Of a stretch of 64,000 nucleotides of DNA, positions 33,687 to 42,561 are shown one piece after another; position 1 is the first letter of the stretch; every line of letters starts with the position of its first letter. Source of the stretch: Ignavibacteriales bacterium (lineage in GTDB: Bacteria; Bacteroidota; Ignavibacteria; Ignavibacteriales; Ignavibacteriaceae). Made by a program: the position numbers and the translations under genes. The notes under the pieces were generated by a model that saw only the letters and a list, made by a program, of their open reading frames with translations, made no database searches and was not told the DNA's origin. The DNA lies in contig JADJMD010000013.1 in assembly GCA_016709765.1 (NCBI GenBank), forward strand, positions 806,001 to 870,000, given 5' to 3'.

Positions 33687-35021
33687 TTAAATACTTGTAA
33701 CAACCTCCAGTGGTTTGATTCCAAGCTCAGCCAATTCTTGCATTGCGGGCTCATAAATATCAGGATAAATCGGAATAATAACCCCTTTCTCCTTTATACT
33801 GTTACTTAAAATTAATTTTGCACCAACACCAAGTGGCAATCCAACAGAAGCAGACATCGCTGTATTAAATCCAGGTTTACCATAAAGCACTAATGAAGAA
33901 ACCAACCTTTCAATTTTGTTTTTTATTTCGTATTCAATTTCAGTTTGTAGTATAACCATATCTTTATCTTTTTCACTGAAATTCCATTTTTGTTTTAAAA
34001 GATCAAGTAAAATTTCTGCCGGACTAACATCTGTAAGTTGAATTTTTTCATCACTCAACAGCCCTAACCATTCAATTTTTTTTATAACATCACTTGATTC
34101 GGATTCATTTAAAAATTCTGCTACAGCTTGTCTAATATCTATTCCATTTTTTTTATCAAGATAAAAAGAGAGCCAATCATTATAATTTAATTTATCAGAA
34201 TCAGGTACTATGTAACGGTTATCTGTCAATCCAATCTGAACAAGAGCATTCCACGCTTTACAAAATCCTATTTTTCTTAAAGATCCTCTAAATACATTTG
34301 GTATACTTGGAATGTTATATATTCTTCTATATTTAATAGAATCTCTATTGGGATAAGATTCAAACTTACCAAGACTAGGCACATCAACTAAATGATTATC
34401 TGTAAAAACCCGGCTGTAAGGAACAATTTTTAATTTACCATCTTTAACATAACGTGCACTTGCCATGCCCGCAGTTACAACATTCATCGGATTCCACGTA
34501 ATTTTATATCCCCACGGATTATCATCGCATTCGGGCGCAATTAATCCGCCACCATAAGATTTAAGTGAATTTAATTTGCCGCCGATACTATTAACCTTGC
34601 TGATCAATCTCATTGTATCCATGTGATCTATACCTGGATCAAGCCCCATCTCGTTAAGAAAAATCAATCCCGCATTTTTTACCTCTTCATCAAATGAAGC
34701 CATTTCTTGAGAAATATAAGAAGCAGTTACAAGATGCGCTCTATATTTTATACAATCCTTAACAATGTGGATATGAAAGGTTTCGGGGAGTAATGAAACA
34801 ACTATATCGGCTTTGCTAATTTGTACCGAACGCTGTTCATCATCCAAAACATTAAACATAATTGCTTTTGCTCTTGGATGATTTGCTGTTTTTTGTTCAG
34901 CTAATTCTAAAGATTGATCGGCAACCGTAATTGCCCAACCCATTTCTTTAGATTTATTTAATAGATAATTTATGAGAGAAGAAGAAGTGCGACCTGCGCC
35001 AATTACTAAAATGTTTTTCAT
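33687..35021 (-). CDS. Saccharopine dehydrogenase (glutamate-forming type)
   Basis: This 444-residue protein has an N-terminal Rossmann motif (ILVIGAGRTSSSLINYL). It also has the family segments VVSLLPETFHIHIVKDCI, HLVTASYISQEM, FLNEMGLDPGIDHM (about 134-147), SYGGGLIAPECDDNPWGYKI and YPNRDSIKYRRIY. These match the SDH half of aminoadipate-semialdehyde synthase and yeast Lys9. It converts saccharopine to glutamate and 2-aminoadipate semialdehyde. It is convergent with the LKR-like gene and divergent from the LolA-like gene. Together the pair would give lysine entry into the saccharopine route; the direction (degradation or synthesis) is not fixed by sequence. Confidence 0.85.
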   Translation of the reverse strand: MKNILVIGAGRTSSSLINYLLNKSKEMGWAITVADQSLELAEQKTANHPRAKAIMFNVLDDEQRSVQISKADIVVSLLPETFHIHIVKDCIKYRAHLVTASYISQEMASFDEEVKNAGLIFLNEMGLDPGIDHMDTMRLISKVNSIGGKLNSLKSYGGGLIAPECDDNPWGYKITWNPMNVVTAGMASARYVKDGKLKIVPYSRVFTDNHLVDVPSLGKFESYPNRDSIKYRRIYNIPSIPNVFRGSLRKIGFCKAWNALVQIGLTDNRYIVPDSDKLNYNDWLSFYLDKKNGIDIRQAVAEFLNESESSDVIKKIEWLGLLSDEKIQLTDVSPAEILLDLLKQKWNFSEKDKDMVILQTEIEYEIKNKIERLVSSLVLYGKPGFNTAMSASVGLPLGVGAKLILSNSIKEKGVIIPIYPDIYEPAMQELAELGIKPLEVVTSI

Positions 35022-35085
35022 AATTTTTTAAGAAATATTATTATTCGTAAATATTAAATTATTCATTTCAAATATTAGAATAATG

Positions 35086-35133
35086 CACTAAAAAGTCATT
35101 TATTTAATAATAATCTATTTACTATTTTTAGTG
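35086..35133. promoter_or_regulatory. Inverted repeat in the divergent gap upstream of the LolA-like gene
   Basis: CACTAAAAA (35086-35094) and TTTTTAGTG (35125-35133) are perfect 9-bp inverted arms 30 nt apart in the 142-nt gap between two divergent genes. TATTTTTA inside the right arm resembles a -7 box. It is a possible operator or promoter region, with low certainty because of AT content. Confidence 0.25.
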
Positions 35134-35163
35134 TAACATTTTTAATATCACAAGGAAAAAGAA

Positions 35164-35904
35164 ATGAAATATTTGGTTTTATTTAGTACAGCAATTTTAA
35201 TGTTTGTTATTAATTCTCACATATTAGCAATTAGCAAACCTGATAGCACAAACAATTCTGAAACAATAGATCCGAAAGTAGTTTTGGAAAATTATCTTGA
35301 TGCAATTGGCGGCAAAGATGTAATTTCAAAAGTTGAAGATAGAACTACAATTATGCGTGGAACAGCAATGGGACAAGCTTTAACAATTATTGTAAAGCAA
35401 AAAGCTCCAAACAAAATGCGTCAGGAAGTTAAAGCTGGTGGAATGGATCAAACTATTATTTTTGATGGCGAAAAAGGTATGATGAAAGCGGCAACACAAA
35501 ACGTTGATGTAACTGGAAAAGAACTAGAACAATTGAAAATTGAAGCATCAATGGAATTGTTGTTAAATCCTGAAAGTTATGATGTAAAGCTTTCTTACGA
35601 AGGAACAGAAAAAGTTGGCGATAAAGATGCATACAAAATTAAAATGACTTTGCCTTCCGGAATAAGATGGTTTACTTTTTTTGATGTTGAATCCGGTTTA
35701 AAAGTAAAAGAACAAAAAGAAATGCAAACTAAAATGGGGCTGATTGAACAAGTTGTAACTTATGAAAACTATACGGAAGTTGATGGAATTAAGTATCCAT
35801 TTAAACTTACTCAATCTTACGGTCCACAATCTGTTGAGATGACTATTAGCAGCGTTAAAGTTAACAAAGGTCTATCCGATGATATATTTGTTATTGCTGA
35901 ATGA
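35164..35904 (+). CDS. Exported LolA-like lipoprotein-carrier-fold protein
   Basis: This 246-residue protein has a signal peptide (YLVLFSTAILMFVINSHILA). The body has the pattern seen in LolA/LolB-like periplasmic proteins and in the C-terminal domain of some M16 peptidases: VLENYLDAIGGKDVISKVEDRTTIMRG-like opening, MRQEVKAGGMDQTIIFDGEKG, a YEGTEKVGDKDAYKIKMTLP strand pair, and FDVESGLKVKEQ. It probably binds a hydrophobic ligand in the periplasm; no catalytic motif is visible. A ribosome binding site AAGGAAAAAG precedes the ATG. Its stop overlaps the start of the HAD gene by 4 nt, so the two are translationally coupled. Confidence 0.7.
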   Translation: MKYLVLFSTAILMFVINSHILAISKPDSTNNSETIDPKVVLENYLDAIGGKDVISKVEDRTTIMRGTAMGQALTIIVKQKAPNKMRQEVKAGGMDQTIIFDGEKGMMKAATQNVDVTGKELEQLKIEASMELLLNPESYDVKLSYEGTEKVGDKDAYKIKMTLPSGIRWFTFFDVESGLKVKEQKEMQTKMGLIEQVVTYENYTEVDGIKYPFKLTQSYGPQSVEMTISSVKVNKGLSDDIFVIAE

Positions 35905-36515
35905 GTAAAAGAAAATATTCGGCAATAGTTTTTGATTTGGGACAGGTTTTAGTTCGGTTTGATTACAAGCATTTTGTAGAAAAGATTAATAAACACAAAG
36001 CAGGAATCGGTGAGCAATTCTTGGAGTTGTATAAACAGAACTATAATGTTCATCGTGATTTTGAAAAAGGGAAGATATCCGAAAAAGTTTTTATTGCTCA
36101 GATGTTAGAATATCTTGAGCATTGTATTGATGAAGAAACATTTTGTAAATATTGGTCGGATATTTTTTCTTTTAATGAAGAAGTAATTGCACTTTTACCA
36201 AGACTTAAAAAAAATTATAAACTTTATCTTGTTTCCAACACAAATTCAATCCACAAAAAACATGGATATGAAAATTACGAACTTTTAAAATTGTTTGATA
36301 AACTGTTTTTATCACATGAAGTTGGATTTATTAAACCCGAAGAAGAAATTTATCGCGCAGTAGAAAATGTTTCCGGTTTTTTACCTGAAGAACATATTTT
36401 TGTCGATGATATTTTAGAATATGTTGATGCTGCAAAAAAATTAGGATGGGATGGAATCCAATTTGTCAGTTACGATGATTTACTTTATAATCTAAAAGCA
36501 AGAGAAATAATATGA
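35901..36515 (+). CDS. HAD-superfamily (subclass IA) hydrolase
   Basis: This 204-residue protein has the N-terminal VFDLGQVLVRFDY motif; HAD motif I is DxGxV here, with Gly following the nucleophile Asp. It also has LVSNTNSIHKKH (motif II), a lysine in FIKPEEEIYRAV (motif III) and HIFVDDILEYVDAAKKLGW (motif IV). The relatives are phosphatases of the YihX / haloacid-dehalogenase-like IA group, acting on small sugar or nucleotide phosphates. It overlaps its neighbours by 4 nt on both sides (LolA-like and GNAT genes), giving a tight three-gene operon. The substrate is unknown. Confidence 0.85.
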   Translation: MSKRKYSAIVFDLGQVLVRFDYKHFVEKINKHKAGIGEQFLELYKQNYNVHRDFEKGKISEKVFIAQMLEYLEHCIDEETFCKYWSDIFSFNEEVIALLPRLKKNYKLYLVSNTNSIHKKHGYENYELLKLFDKLFLSHEVGFIKPEEEIYRAVENVSGFLPEEHIFVDDILEYVDAAKKLGWDGIQFVSYDDLLYNLKAREII

Positions 36516-36790
36516 GCGAAGTTATTAATGATAGACAAGGCAGCCGTTTTGTATTGGAAGTTCAGGGTGCAGAAGTGTATGTATTGTATGCAGAGGATAA
36601 AGGAATACTTGATCTATATTCAACTTATACGCCTAGTAATATGCGCGGGCAAGGTTTAGCTGCGATAGTAGTAAAGGCTGCACTTAAATACGCTAAGGAG
36701 AATAAATTAAAAGTTATTCCTGGTTGCTGGTATGTTAGAAAGTTTTTAGAAAAACACCCTGAATATCATAAAATTGTTTTAGAAAATTAA
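36512..36790 (+). CDS. Small GNAT-type N-acetyltransferase (YjdJ/NATD1-like)
   Basis: This 92-residue protein matches the short GNAT group. It has the core STYTPSNMRGQGLAAIVVKAAL, where RGQGLA is the acetyl-CoA pyrophosphate loop, and a C-terminal VIPGCWYVRKFLEKHPEY. Members of this group are about 90-100 residues and have no known substrate. It is the last gene of the LolA-like/HAD/GNAT operon. Confidence 0.85.
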   Translation: MSEVINDRQGSRFVLEVQGAEVYVLYAEDKGILDLYSTYTPSNMRGQGLAAIVVKAALKYAKENKLKVIPGCWYVRKFLEKHPEYHKIVLEN

Positions 36791-36885
36791 TCATCGTTCA
36801 CGATATTATTTTTTCTTATTATTTATCCATCTCACTCTGAGATATTCTATATTTACATCAACCATAACTAATCTTAATTATTAAA

Positions 36886-38601
36886 ATGAAAAACAAAAAC
36901 TCCTCTAAAGACTGGCTTACATTTTTTGAAAAATCAAATCATCTCGAATCTCCTGATTATGATAACACTTTAAAATATTTTCAAAAATTTGCAGATAATA
37001 CACCGTATGTAATAATCAAGACCATTGGTTTAACCCCGCAAGGGAGAAAATTAAAAGTAATAATAGTTTCAAAGGATAGAGCATTTACTCCAGAGCAAGC
37101 AAAGAAAACGGGTAAAGCAATTTTACTTATCCAAAATGGAATTCATCCTGGCGAAGTTGAAGGTAAAGATGCTTGCATGCTATTACTTCGCGAAATTATT
37201 ATCACAAAAGAAAAAGCACATTTTCTTGATAATACAATTTTACTAATCATTCCTGTTTTAAACATTGATGGCCATGAAAGGATTAGTCCATTTAACAGAC
37301 CAAATCAAAACGGTCCTAAGAAAATGGGCTGGCGTACAAATGCTTTAAACTTAAACCTGAACCGCGATTATTTAAAAGCTGACACACCGGAAATAAAATC
37401 ATTTCTAAAACTTTTTAACGATTGGCTGCCTGATTTTATGATTGATAATCATACAACAAACGGTGCTGATTATCAATATCATGTAACATATGGAATTGAA
37501 ACTCATCAAAATATTGATAGAGGGTTATTGAGTTTTATAGAAAGAAAATATCTTCCAAACTTACTACAAAAAGTTGAAGATGATGGATTTACTATCGGAC
37601 CTTATATGGAATTTAAATCAGGAACTATTGAAAGCGGAATTATTGATTTACCTGCTCCACCCCGTTTATCGCACGGATATTGTGCCACACAAAATAGAAT
37701 TTGTTTGCTAGTAGAAACTCATAGTTTAAAACCATTTGCTAATCGCGTATTTTCAACAAAATCAATGATGGAACATACAATCAGTTTTGTAAACGATAAT
37801 TACAAAGAAATTGTATTATTAAATCGCTTAGCAGATAAACAAACAATAAAAAATTATTTGGTTGATAATAAAAAATTTCCCCTTGTCTTAGCAGGTAATG
37901 GTAAGTTTGATAAATTTTTGTTTAAAGGGTTTGAATGGTACGATGAGCACAGTGAAGTTACTGGTTCGACTGTTCGCAAGTACACTAACAATCCGATGGA
38001 AATAGAAATTCCTATTTTTAATAAAGCTAACTCGCTTAAAAAAATAACAGTTCCAGCCGCTTATCTTATTCCACCTCAATTTTTAGAAATAATAGAAATA
38101 ATTAAAGCACATCAAATAAAATTTAATCTTATAAAAACGAAGAAGAAATTAAAAGTGCAAAAGTACAAATTTGAAAAAGTACAATTTGCCTCACGACCAT
38201 ATGAAGGCAGACATCTTCCATCATATACTTGTTCAGCTTTTAATCAAACTGTGGAAGTTGAAACTGGAACTTTAATCGTTTATACAAATCAAAGAGCATT
38301 AAGAGTGATTGTAAATTTATTAGAACCCGAAGCACCGGATTCATTTGTAAATTGGGGATTTTTTAATGCTTTCTTTGAACGAAAAGAATATGCGGAAGCT
38401 TATGTTATGGAGCCTTATGCGAAACAAATGATTAAAGAAGACTCACAATTGCGTGCTGAATATTATAAAATGCTAAATGAAGATGAATCTTTTAGAAATA
38501 ATTCAGGTGAGAGATTAGATTTCTTCTACAAACGTTCGCCATTTTATGATAAAGGAGAAAATGTTTACCCAATAATGCGGTTGGTTGGAAAGAATATTTA
38601 A
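36886..38601 (+). CDS. M14-family zinc metallopeptidase (carboxypeptidase-like)
   Basis: In this 571-residue protein the M14 zinc site HPGEVEGKDA (about residues 87-96, His and Glu ligands), LNLNRDYLKADTPE (about 158-171) and DNHTTNGADYQYH (about 186-198) are visible, as well as a later CLLVETHSLKPF segment. The C-terminal 250 residues form an additional beta-rich region. No signal peptide is present (the N-terminus is MKNKNSSKDWLTFF), which is unusual because many relatives are exported. If this start is right, it acts in the cytoplasm. TATATTTA at 36848-36855 is a weak -7 box. Confidence 0.82.
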   Translation: MKNKNSSKDWLTFFEKSNHLESPDYDNTLKYFQKFADNTPYVIIKTIGLTPQGRKLKVIIVSKDRAFTPEQAKKTGKAILLIQNGIHPGEVEGKDACMLLLREIIITKEKAHFLDNTILLIIPVLNIDGHERISPFNRPNQNGPKKMGWRTNALNLNLNRDYLKADTPEIKSFLKLFNDWLPDFMIDNHTTNGADYQYHVTYGIETHQNIDRGLLSFIERKYLPNLLQKVEDDGFTIGPYMEFKSGTIESGIIDLPAPPRLSHGYCATQNRICLLVETHSLKPFANRVFSTKSMMEHTISFVNDNYKEIVLLNRLADKQTIKNYLVDNKKFPLVLAGNGKFDKFLFKGFEWYDEHSEVTGSTVRKYTNNPMEIEIPIFNKANSLKKITVPAAYLIPPQFLEIIEIIKAHQIKFNLIKTKKKLKVQKYKFEKVQFASRPYEGRHLPSYTCSAFNQTVEVETGTLIVYTNQRALRVIVNLLEPEAPDSFVNWGFFNAFFERKEYAEAYVMEPYAKQMIKEDSQLRAEYYKMLNEDESFRNNSGERLDFFYKRSPFYDKGENVYPIMRLVGKNI

Positions 38602-38676
38602 TTTGAATTTACTATATTCCCATATAAACTTAATCGTCTCCCAATTTAGTTGAAATAACAAGTAAGGAAAATTTTT

Positions 38677-39873
38677 ATGCTAACAATTCTCTGTATTTCC
38701 AGCTATGAAAAAGGTTTCGATTTTATGCGCGAAGCAAAGGCTCAAGGCTGTCGCGTTATATTACTTACATCCAAAAGTTTGGAGAATGTTGAATGGCCTA
38801 GAGAAAGTCTTGATGAGATTTTCTACATCCCTGATAAAAACAAAGACTGGAATATGCAGGATGTAATTTATGGTGTAAGCTTTCTTGCCCGTAATGAACA
38901 GATAGATAGAATTGTTGCACTCGATGATTTTGATGTTGAACGTGCTGCATCACTAAGAGAACATTTACGAGTTAGTGGAATGGGTGACACGACTGCACGA
39001 CACTTTCGAGATAAACTAGCCATGAGAATGATCGCAAAAGAAAAAGGAATCCCAGTTCCGGAATTCTGCCATATTCTAAATCACAAAAAGATAAATGAAT
39101 TTGCCGATACTGTTCCCTTCCCTTATATGATTAAACCTCGCTTGTTAGCCGGTTCTTATGGATTGAAAAAAGTTCATAACAAAGAAGAAATGTGGGATAG
39201 AATCAATTATCTAGCCGATGAGCAATCCTTTTTTTTAATGGAAAGATTTGTTCCCGGAAACATCTACCACGTTGATACAATAATAAATGATAAAGAAGTT
39301 ATATTCGGATTAGCCAGCAAATACGGCACACCACCCTTTGAAGTTGCACACGATGGACGAGTATTTACAAGTAAAACTTTAGATAGTAAATCCGTTGAAG
39401 CAATTGAAGTTTTAGAATTAAATAAAAAAGTTTTAAAAGCATTAGGCTTGTTACGCGGAGTTTCCCACTCTGAGTTTATTAAAGATGAAAATGGAAAGCT
39501 TTATTTCTTAGAAACTTCTGCCAGAGTAGGCGGAGCTAATCTTTCTAGCCTTGTGGAAGCCGCATCTGGAATTAACCTGTGGCGTGAATGGGCAAAGATT
39601 GAAATTCTAAAAGGTGAAAAGTCATATAAACTTCCAAGTGTCAATAGCGATTTTGCTGCAATTCTTAATTCATTATCAAAGCAAGAATGGCCAAATTTAG
39701 AAGCTTATAATGATTCCGAGGTTGTGTGGAGATTAAAGAAAGAATATCACGCGGGTTTGATTATAAAATCATCAAGTAAAGAAAGAATAGAAAAACTTCT
39801 GGATGAATACACACAAAGATTTTACAATGATTTTTTTGCAACAGCAAAAATGGGCGAAAGACCAAGTGATTAG
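38677..39873 (+). CDS. ATP-grasp family ligase-like protein
   Basis: This 398-residue protein has a pre-ATP-grasp domain (LTILCISSYEKGFDFMREAK). The ATP-grasp fold carries DKLAMRMIAKEKGIPVPEF, PYMIKPRLLAGSYGLKKV (about 145-165), FLMERFVPGNIYHVDTII and the metal-binding GKLYFLETSARVGGANL (about 277-293). Such proteins join a carboxylate to an amine or thiol using ATP. Relatives include BL00235/CarB-like types. No partner gene indicates the substrate. A ribosome binding site AAGGAAA precedes the ATG. It stands alone between the M14 peptidase and the desaturase genes. Confidence 0.8.
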   Translation: MLTILCISSYEKGFDFMREAKAQGCRVILLTSKSLENVEWPRESLDEIFYIPDKNKDWNMQDVIYGVSFLARNEQIDRIVALDDFDVERAASLREHLRVSGMGDTTARHFRDKLAMRMIAKEKGIPVPEFCHILNHKKINEFADTVPFPYMIKPRLLAGSYGLKKVHNKEEMWDRINYLADEQSFFLMERFVPGNIYHVDTIINDKEVIFGLASKYGTPPFEVAHDGRVFTSKTLDSKSVEAIEVLELNKKVLKALGLLRGVSHSEFIKDENGKLYFLETSARVGGANLSSLVEAASGINLWREWAKIEILKGEKSYKLPSVNSDFAAILNSLSKQEWPNLEAYNDSEVVWRLKKEYHAGLIIKSSSKERIEKLLDEYTQRFYNDFFATAKMGERPSD

Positions 39874-39895
39874 AAAACATATTTTAACATGATTC

Positions 39896-39914
39896 TGTCA
39901 TCTTGAGCGAAGTT
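39896..39914. repeat. REP-like partial element
   Basis: TGTCATCTTGAGCGAAG resembles one arm of the Bacteroidota intergenic repeats seen elsewhere in this window, but no inverted partner is present. The surrounding 201-nt gap (39874-40074) shows no other feature. Confidence 0.35.
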
Positions 39915-40074
39915 GAAATATAATAATACTTGATTTTTAGAGATAAAATATCAATTGTAAATAAATTGTAAAATCTTACTTTTATTTCCCAACTACCTTT
40001 CTGTTAAATAAAAACATTTCTATTATTAGTCAATAAACTAAACGATTAAACATCCACATAATATTATTATTTAA

Positions 40075-41070
40075 ATGAATAGTATACATAAAGACAAAGC
40101 AACCATGCACAATGAAATGGAAATTAAAACAGAAGTTTTAAGTCATCTCGAAGAAAAAGTAAAAGAGTGGATGCTCGATCACGTTGATAAAAGAAAATTA
40201 TGGTTTTCATCTGATTTTCTTCCTGCTGATGAAAAAATGAATGATGATCAGGAGAGAAACATTAATCAACTTCGTGAGAGAGTTCGTGGCGTTAAAGATG
40301 AAGTTCGAGTTGCGGTTGCATTAAATCTTTTAACTGAGGAAGGCTTGCCACATTTTCACAGACTGATTGCAAAATATTTAGGCGATAAAAGTTTTTGGTC
40401 TATATGGAATAATATGTGGACTGCTGAAGAAGATAGACACGGTGCAGCGATAAGAGATTATGTTAGAGATTCAAGATTATTCAGATTTCGTGAAGTTGAG
40501 CTGATGCAGTTTCATTATATCGAGAGTGGTTTCAATCCTGATTGGGATAAAGATCCATACAAAGTTTTTGTTTATACAACATTGCAGGAAAGAGCAACCC
40601 AGGTCTCTCACAAAAACACCGGAAAATTAGCTGGAGAAAATGAACCTTTATTAAACGGTATATTAAGCAGCATCGCCGCAGATGAAGCGAAGCATTATAC
40701 TTTTTACAGAAATGTTTTTAAAGAAGTTCTAAAACTTGATCCAAATCGTGCAATGCTTTCTGCAGCCGATATTATGCCCGCGATTGATATGCCTGGAATT
40801 TCAATGCCTAACTTTCGGGATATGGCCGATGTTGTTAGAAGAATTGGAATTTATGGTCCGCGGGATTATAAAAGAATTGTTGAAGAGGCCATAAAGTTTT
40901 GGGAAATTGAATTTATAACTGGTTTGAATGATGTTGCACAAAAAGCGCAAGAAAAAATTCTTTCAATTCCTAAACGATTAGAAAAAGTTGCAGAGTATAT
41001 TGAGAAAAGAACAGAATCAAAAACTTTTAGTTTTGATTTTATCTACAACAGAATTTTAGTTTTTGAATAA
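40075..41070 (+). CDS. Acyl-ACP desaturase (ferritin-like di-iron type)
   Basis: This 331-residue protein has the di-iron ligand motifs of plant-type stearoyl-ACP desaturase: LTEEGLPHFHRLI, TAEEDRHGAAIRDY (EExxH, near residue 120) and ADEAKHYTFYRNVF (DExxH, near residue 205). These enzymes introduce a cis double bond into acyl-ACP using O2 and reduced ferredoxin. The presence of an O2-dependent desaturase suggests that the organism meets oxygen. The start could be any of the Mets at codons 1, 11 or 15. The stop is 4 nt from the convergent hemN stop. Confidence 0.88.
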   Translation: MNSIHKDKATMHNEMEIKTEVLSHLEEKVKEWMLDHVDKRKLWFSSDFLPADEKMNDDQERNINQLRERVRGVKDEVRVAVALNLLTEEGLPHFHRLIAKYLGDKSFWSIWNNMWTAEEDRHGAAIRDYVRDSRLFRFREVELMQFHYIESGFNPDWDKDPYKVFVYTTLQERATQVSHKNTGKLAGENEPLLNGILSSIAADEAKHYTFYRNVFKEVLKLDPNRAMLSAADIMPAIDMPGISMPNFRDMADVVRRIGIYGPRDYKRIVEEAIKFWEIEFITGLNDVAQKAQEKILSIPKRLEKVAEYIEKRTESKTFSFDFIYNRILVFE

Positions 41071-41074
41071 TATT

Positions 41075-42451
41075 TTAAACTGTCCTAGAATATTTTGCTT
41101 TATCTTCTTTTCGTTCAATGTAACCATCAAAATTTATAGCAATGTTGCGGATAAGCATTCTGCCCATGTTTTTTACTTTTAATCCGTTATCAGAAAATTC
41201 CAGTAAATCGTCAGTTTCCATTTCTTTTAGATTATTTAATCCCCATGCAAAGTATTTTTTAAAATCAATTTTAAATTCATCTTCAATCGGTTTATAATCT
41301 AATTCAAAGTTGCACATCAACTTCATAATCACTTCTCTTCGCAAGTGATCATCTTCGGTTAGTTGATACCCCTTTGCAGTTGGAAGTTTTTCACTATCCA
41401 AAGATGAATAATATTCTTTTTCAGTTTTGTAATTCTGCGCATAAACATTTTTAAGCTGTGAAATTGAAGTTATACCCATTGCATAAAGATCCGCACCCGC
41501 GTTTGTGCTGTAACCCTGAAAATTTCTGTAAAGTTTTTTCTCGCGCATTGCAACAGAAAGTTCATCATCAGGTTTTGCAAAATGGTCCATCCCAATAAAA
41601 TCATAACCTGCGTTTACAAGTTTCTCGATTGTCATTTTTAAGATTTCAAGTTTTATTTCAGCTTCAGGAATATCCTCAGGATGAATAAGCGCCATATGTT
41701 TTTTCATCCACGGAACGTGTGCATAATTAAAAACGGCTATTCTATCCGGATTTATATCAATTATTTTATCAACTGTTTTTGCAAAACCATCAACTGTTTG
41801 AAAAGGCAAACCATAAATCAAATCAAGATTAATACTTTGATAACCAAGTTCTCTAACCCAAGTCACTGTTTGTCTAGTTATATCTTCGGGCTGAATTCTA
41901 TTGACAGCTTTCTGAACTTTTTCATCAAAATCCTGTACGCCCATGCTAATTCTATTAAACCCGTTAGTTCGCAAAGCTTCAAGATGCGGGCGCGTAAGTT
42001 CGCGAGGATCAATCTCACAGCTTACTTCTGCATTGTTCGAAAAGTTAAAAGATTGTTTGATGTATCCAGCAAGTTCATTTATTTCATCAGGGTTTAAGTG
42101 TGTCGGTGTTCCACCGCCCCAATGATGCTGTGCTACTTTTCTATCTGGCAACAGATATGTTCTTGTTAGATCAATTTCTTTCTTTATATACTTTATGTAC
42201 TCCTTAATTCTATCTCGATTTCGAGTAATAATCATATTGCAGCCGCAGAAGTAACAAAGCGTATCGCAGTAAGGTAGATGAAAGTATAATGAAAGATCAG
42301 GCAGATCTTTCCCATAATTAGTTTTAACTATTTCATTTAGATAATTTTCGTGTGTAAAGCCATCATTAAACTGCGGAGCCGTTGGATAGCTTGTGTAGCG
42401 TGGTCCTGGTTTATCATACTTTTTAAATTTTGTTAAATCTATTTCAAACAT
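41075..42451 (-). CDS. hemN: Oxygen-independent coproporphyrinogen III oxidase (radical SAM)
   Basis: This 458-residue HemN has GPRYTSYPTAPQF at the N-terminus and the radical-SAM/[4Fe-4S] cysteines in YCDTLCYFCGC, here with the extra HemN cysteine. It also has HWGGGTPTHLNPDEI and the substrate motif NAGADLYAMGITSISQL, and a C-terminal HemN_C domain. It decarboxylates coproporphyrinogen III to protoporphyrinogen IX without oxygen. It lies downstream of hemE across a 110-nt gap with a REP-like element and is probably the last gene of the heme transcript. Being the anaerobic-type enzyme, it contrasts with the O2-dependent desaturase next door. Confidence 0.95.
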   Translation of the reverse strand: MFEIDLTKFKKYDKPGPRYTSYPTAPQFNDGFTHENYLNEIVKTNYGKDLPDLSLYFHLPYCDTLCYFCGCNMIITRNRDRIKEYIKYIKKEIDLTRTYLLPDRKVAQHHWGGGTPTHLNPDEINELAGYIKQSFNFSNNAEVSCEIDPRELTRPHLEALRTNGFNRISMGVQDFDEKVQKAVNRIQPEDITRQTVTWVRELGYQSINLDLIYGLPFQTVDGFAKTVDKIIDINPDRIAVFNYAHVPWMKKHMALIHPEDIPEAEIKLEILKMTIEKLVNAGYDFIGMDHFAKPDDELSVAMREKKLYRNFQGYSTNAGADLYAMGITSISQLKNVYAQNYKTEKEYYSSLDSEKLPTAKGYQLTEDDHLRREVIMKLMCNFELDYKPIEDEFKIDFKKYFAWGLNNLKEMETDDLLEFSDNGLKVKNMGRMLIRNIAINFDGYIERKEDKAKYSRTV

Positions 42452-42468
42452 TTTATCTCTTTACATTA

Positions 42469-42544
42469 TCACCCTGAACTTGTTTCAGGAGCTTTGATTA
42501 ATAAATTAGATTCCCAAACAAGCCCGCCTATCGGCAGACAGGTT
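42469..42544. repeat. REP-like palindromes between hemE and hemN
   Basis: Two short palindromic elements follow one another. The first is CCTGAACTTGTTTCAGG (within 42469-42490; arms CCTGAA/TTCAGG). The second is CCCGCCTATCGGCAGACAGG (about 42522-42543), whose complement CCTGTCTGCCGATAGGCGGG is a recurrent intergenic sequence in Bacteroidota. They may reduce hemN expression relative to hemE. Confidence 0.55.
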
Positions 42545-42561
42545 GGAATTACTGATAATTT

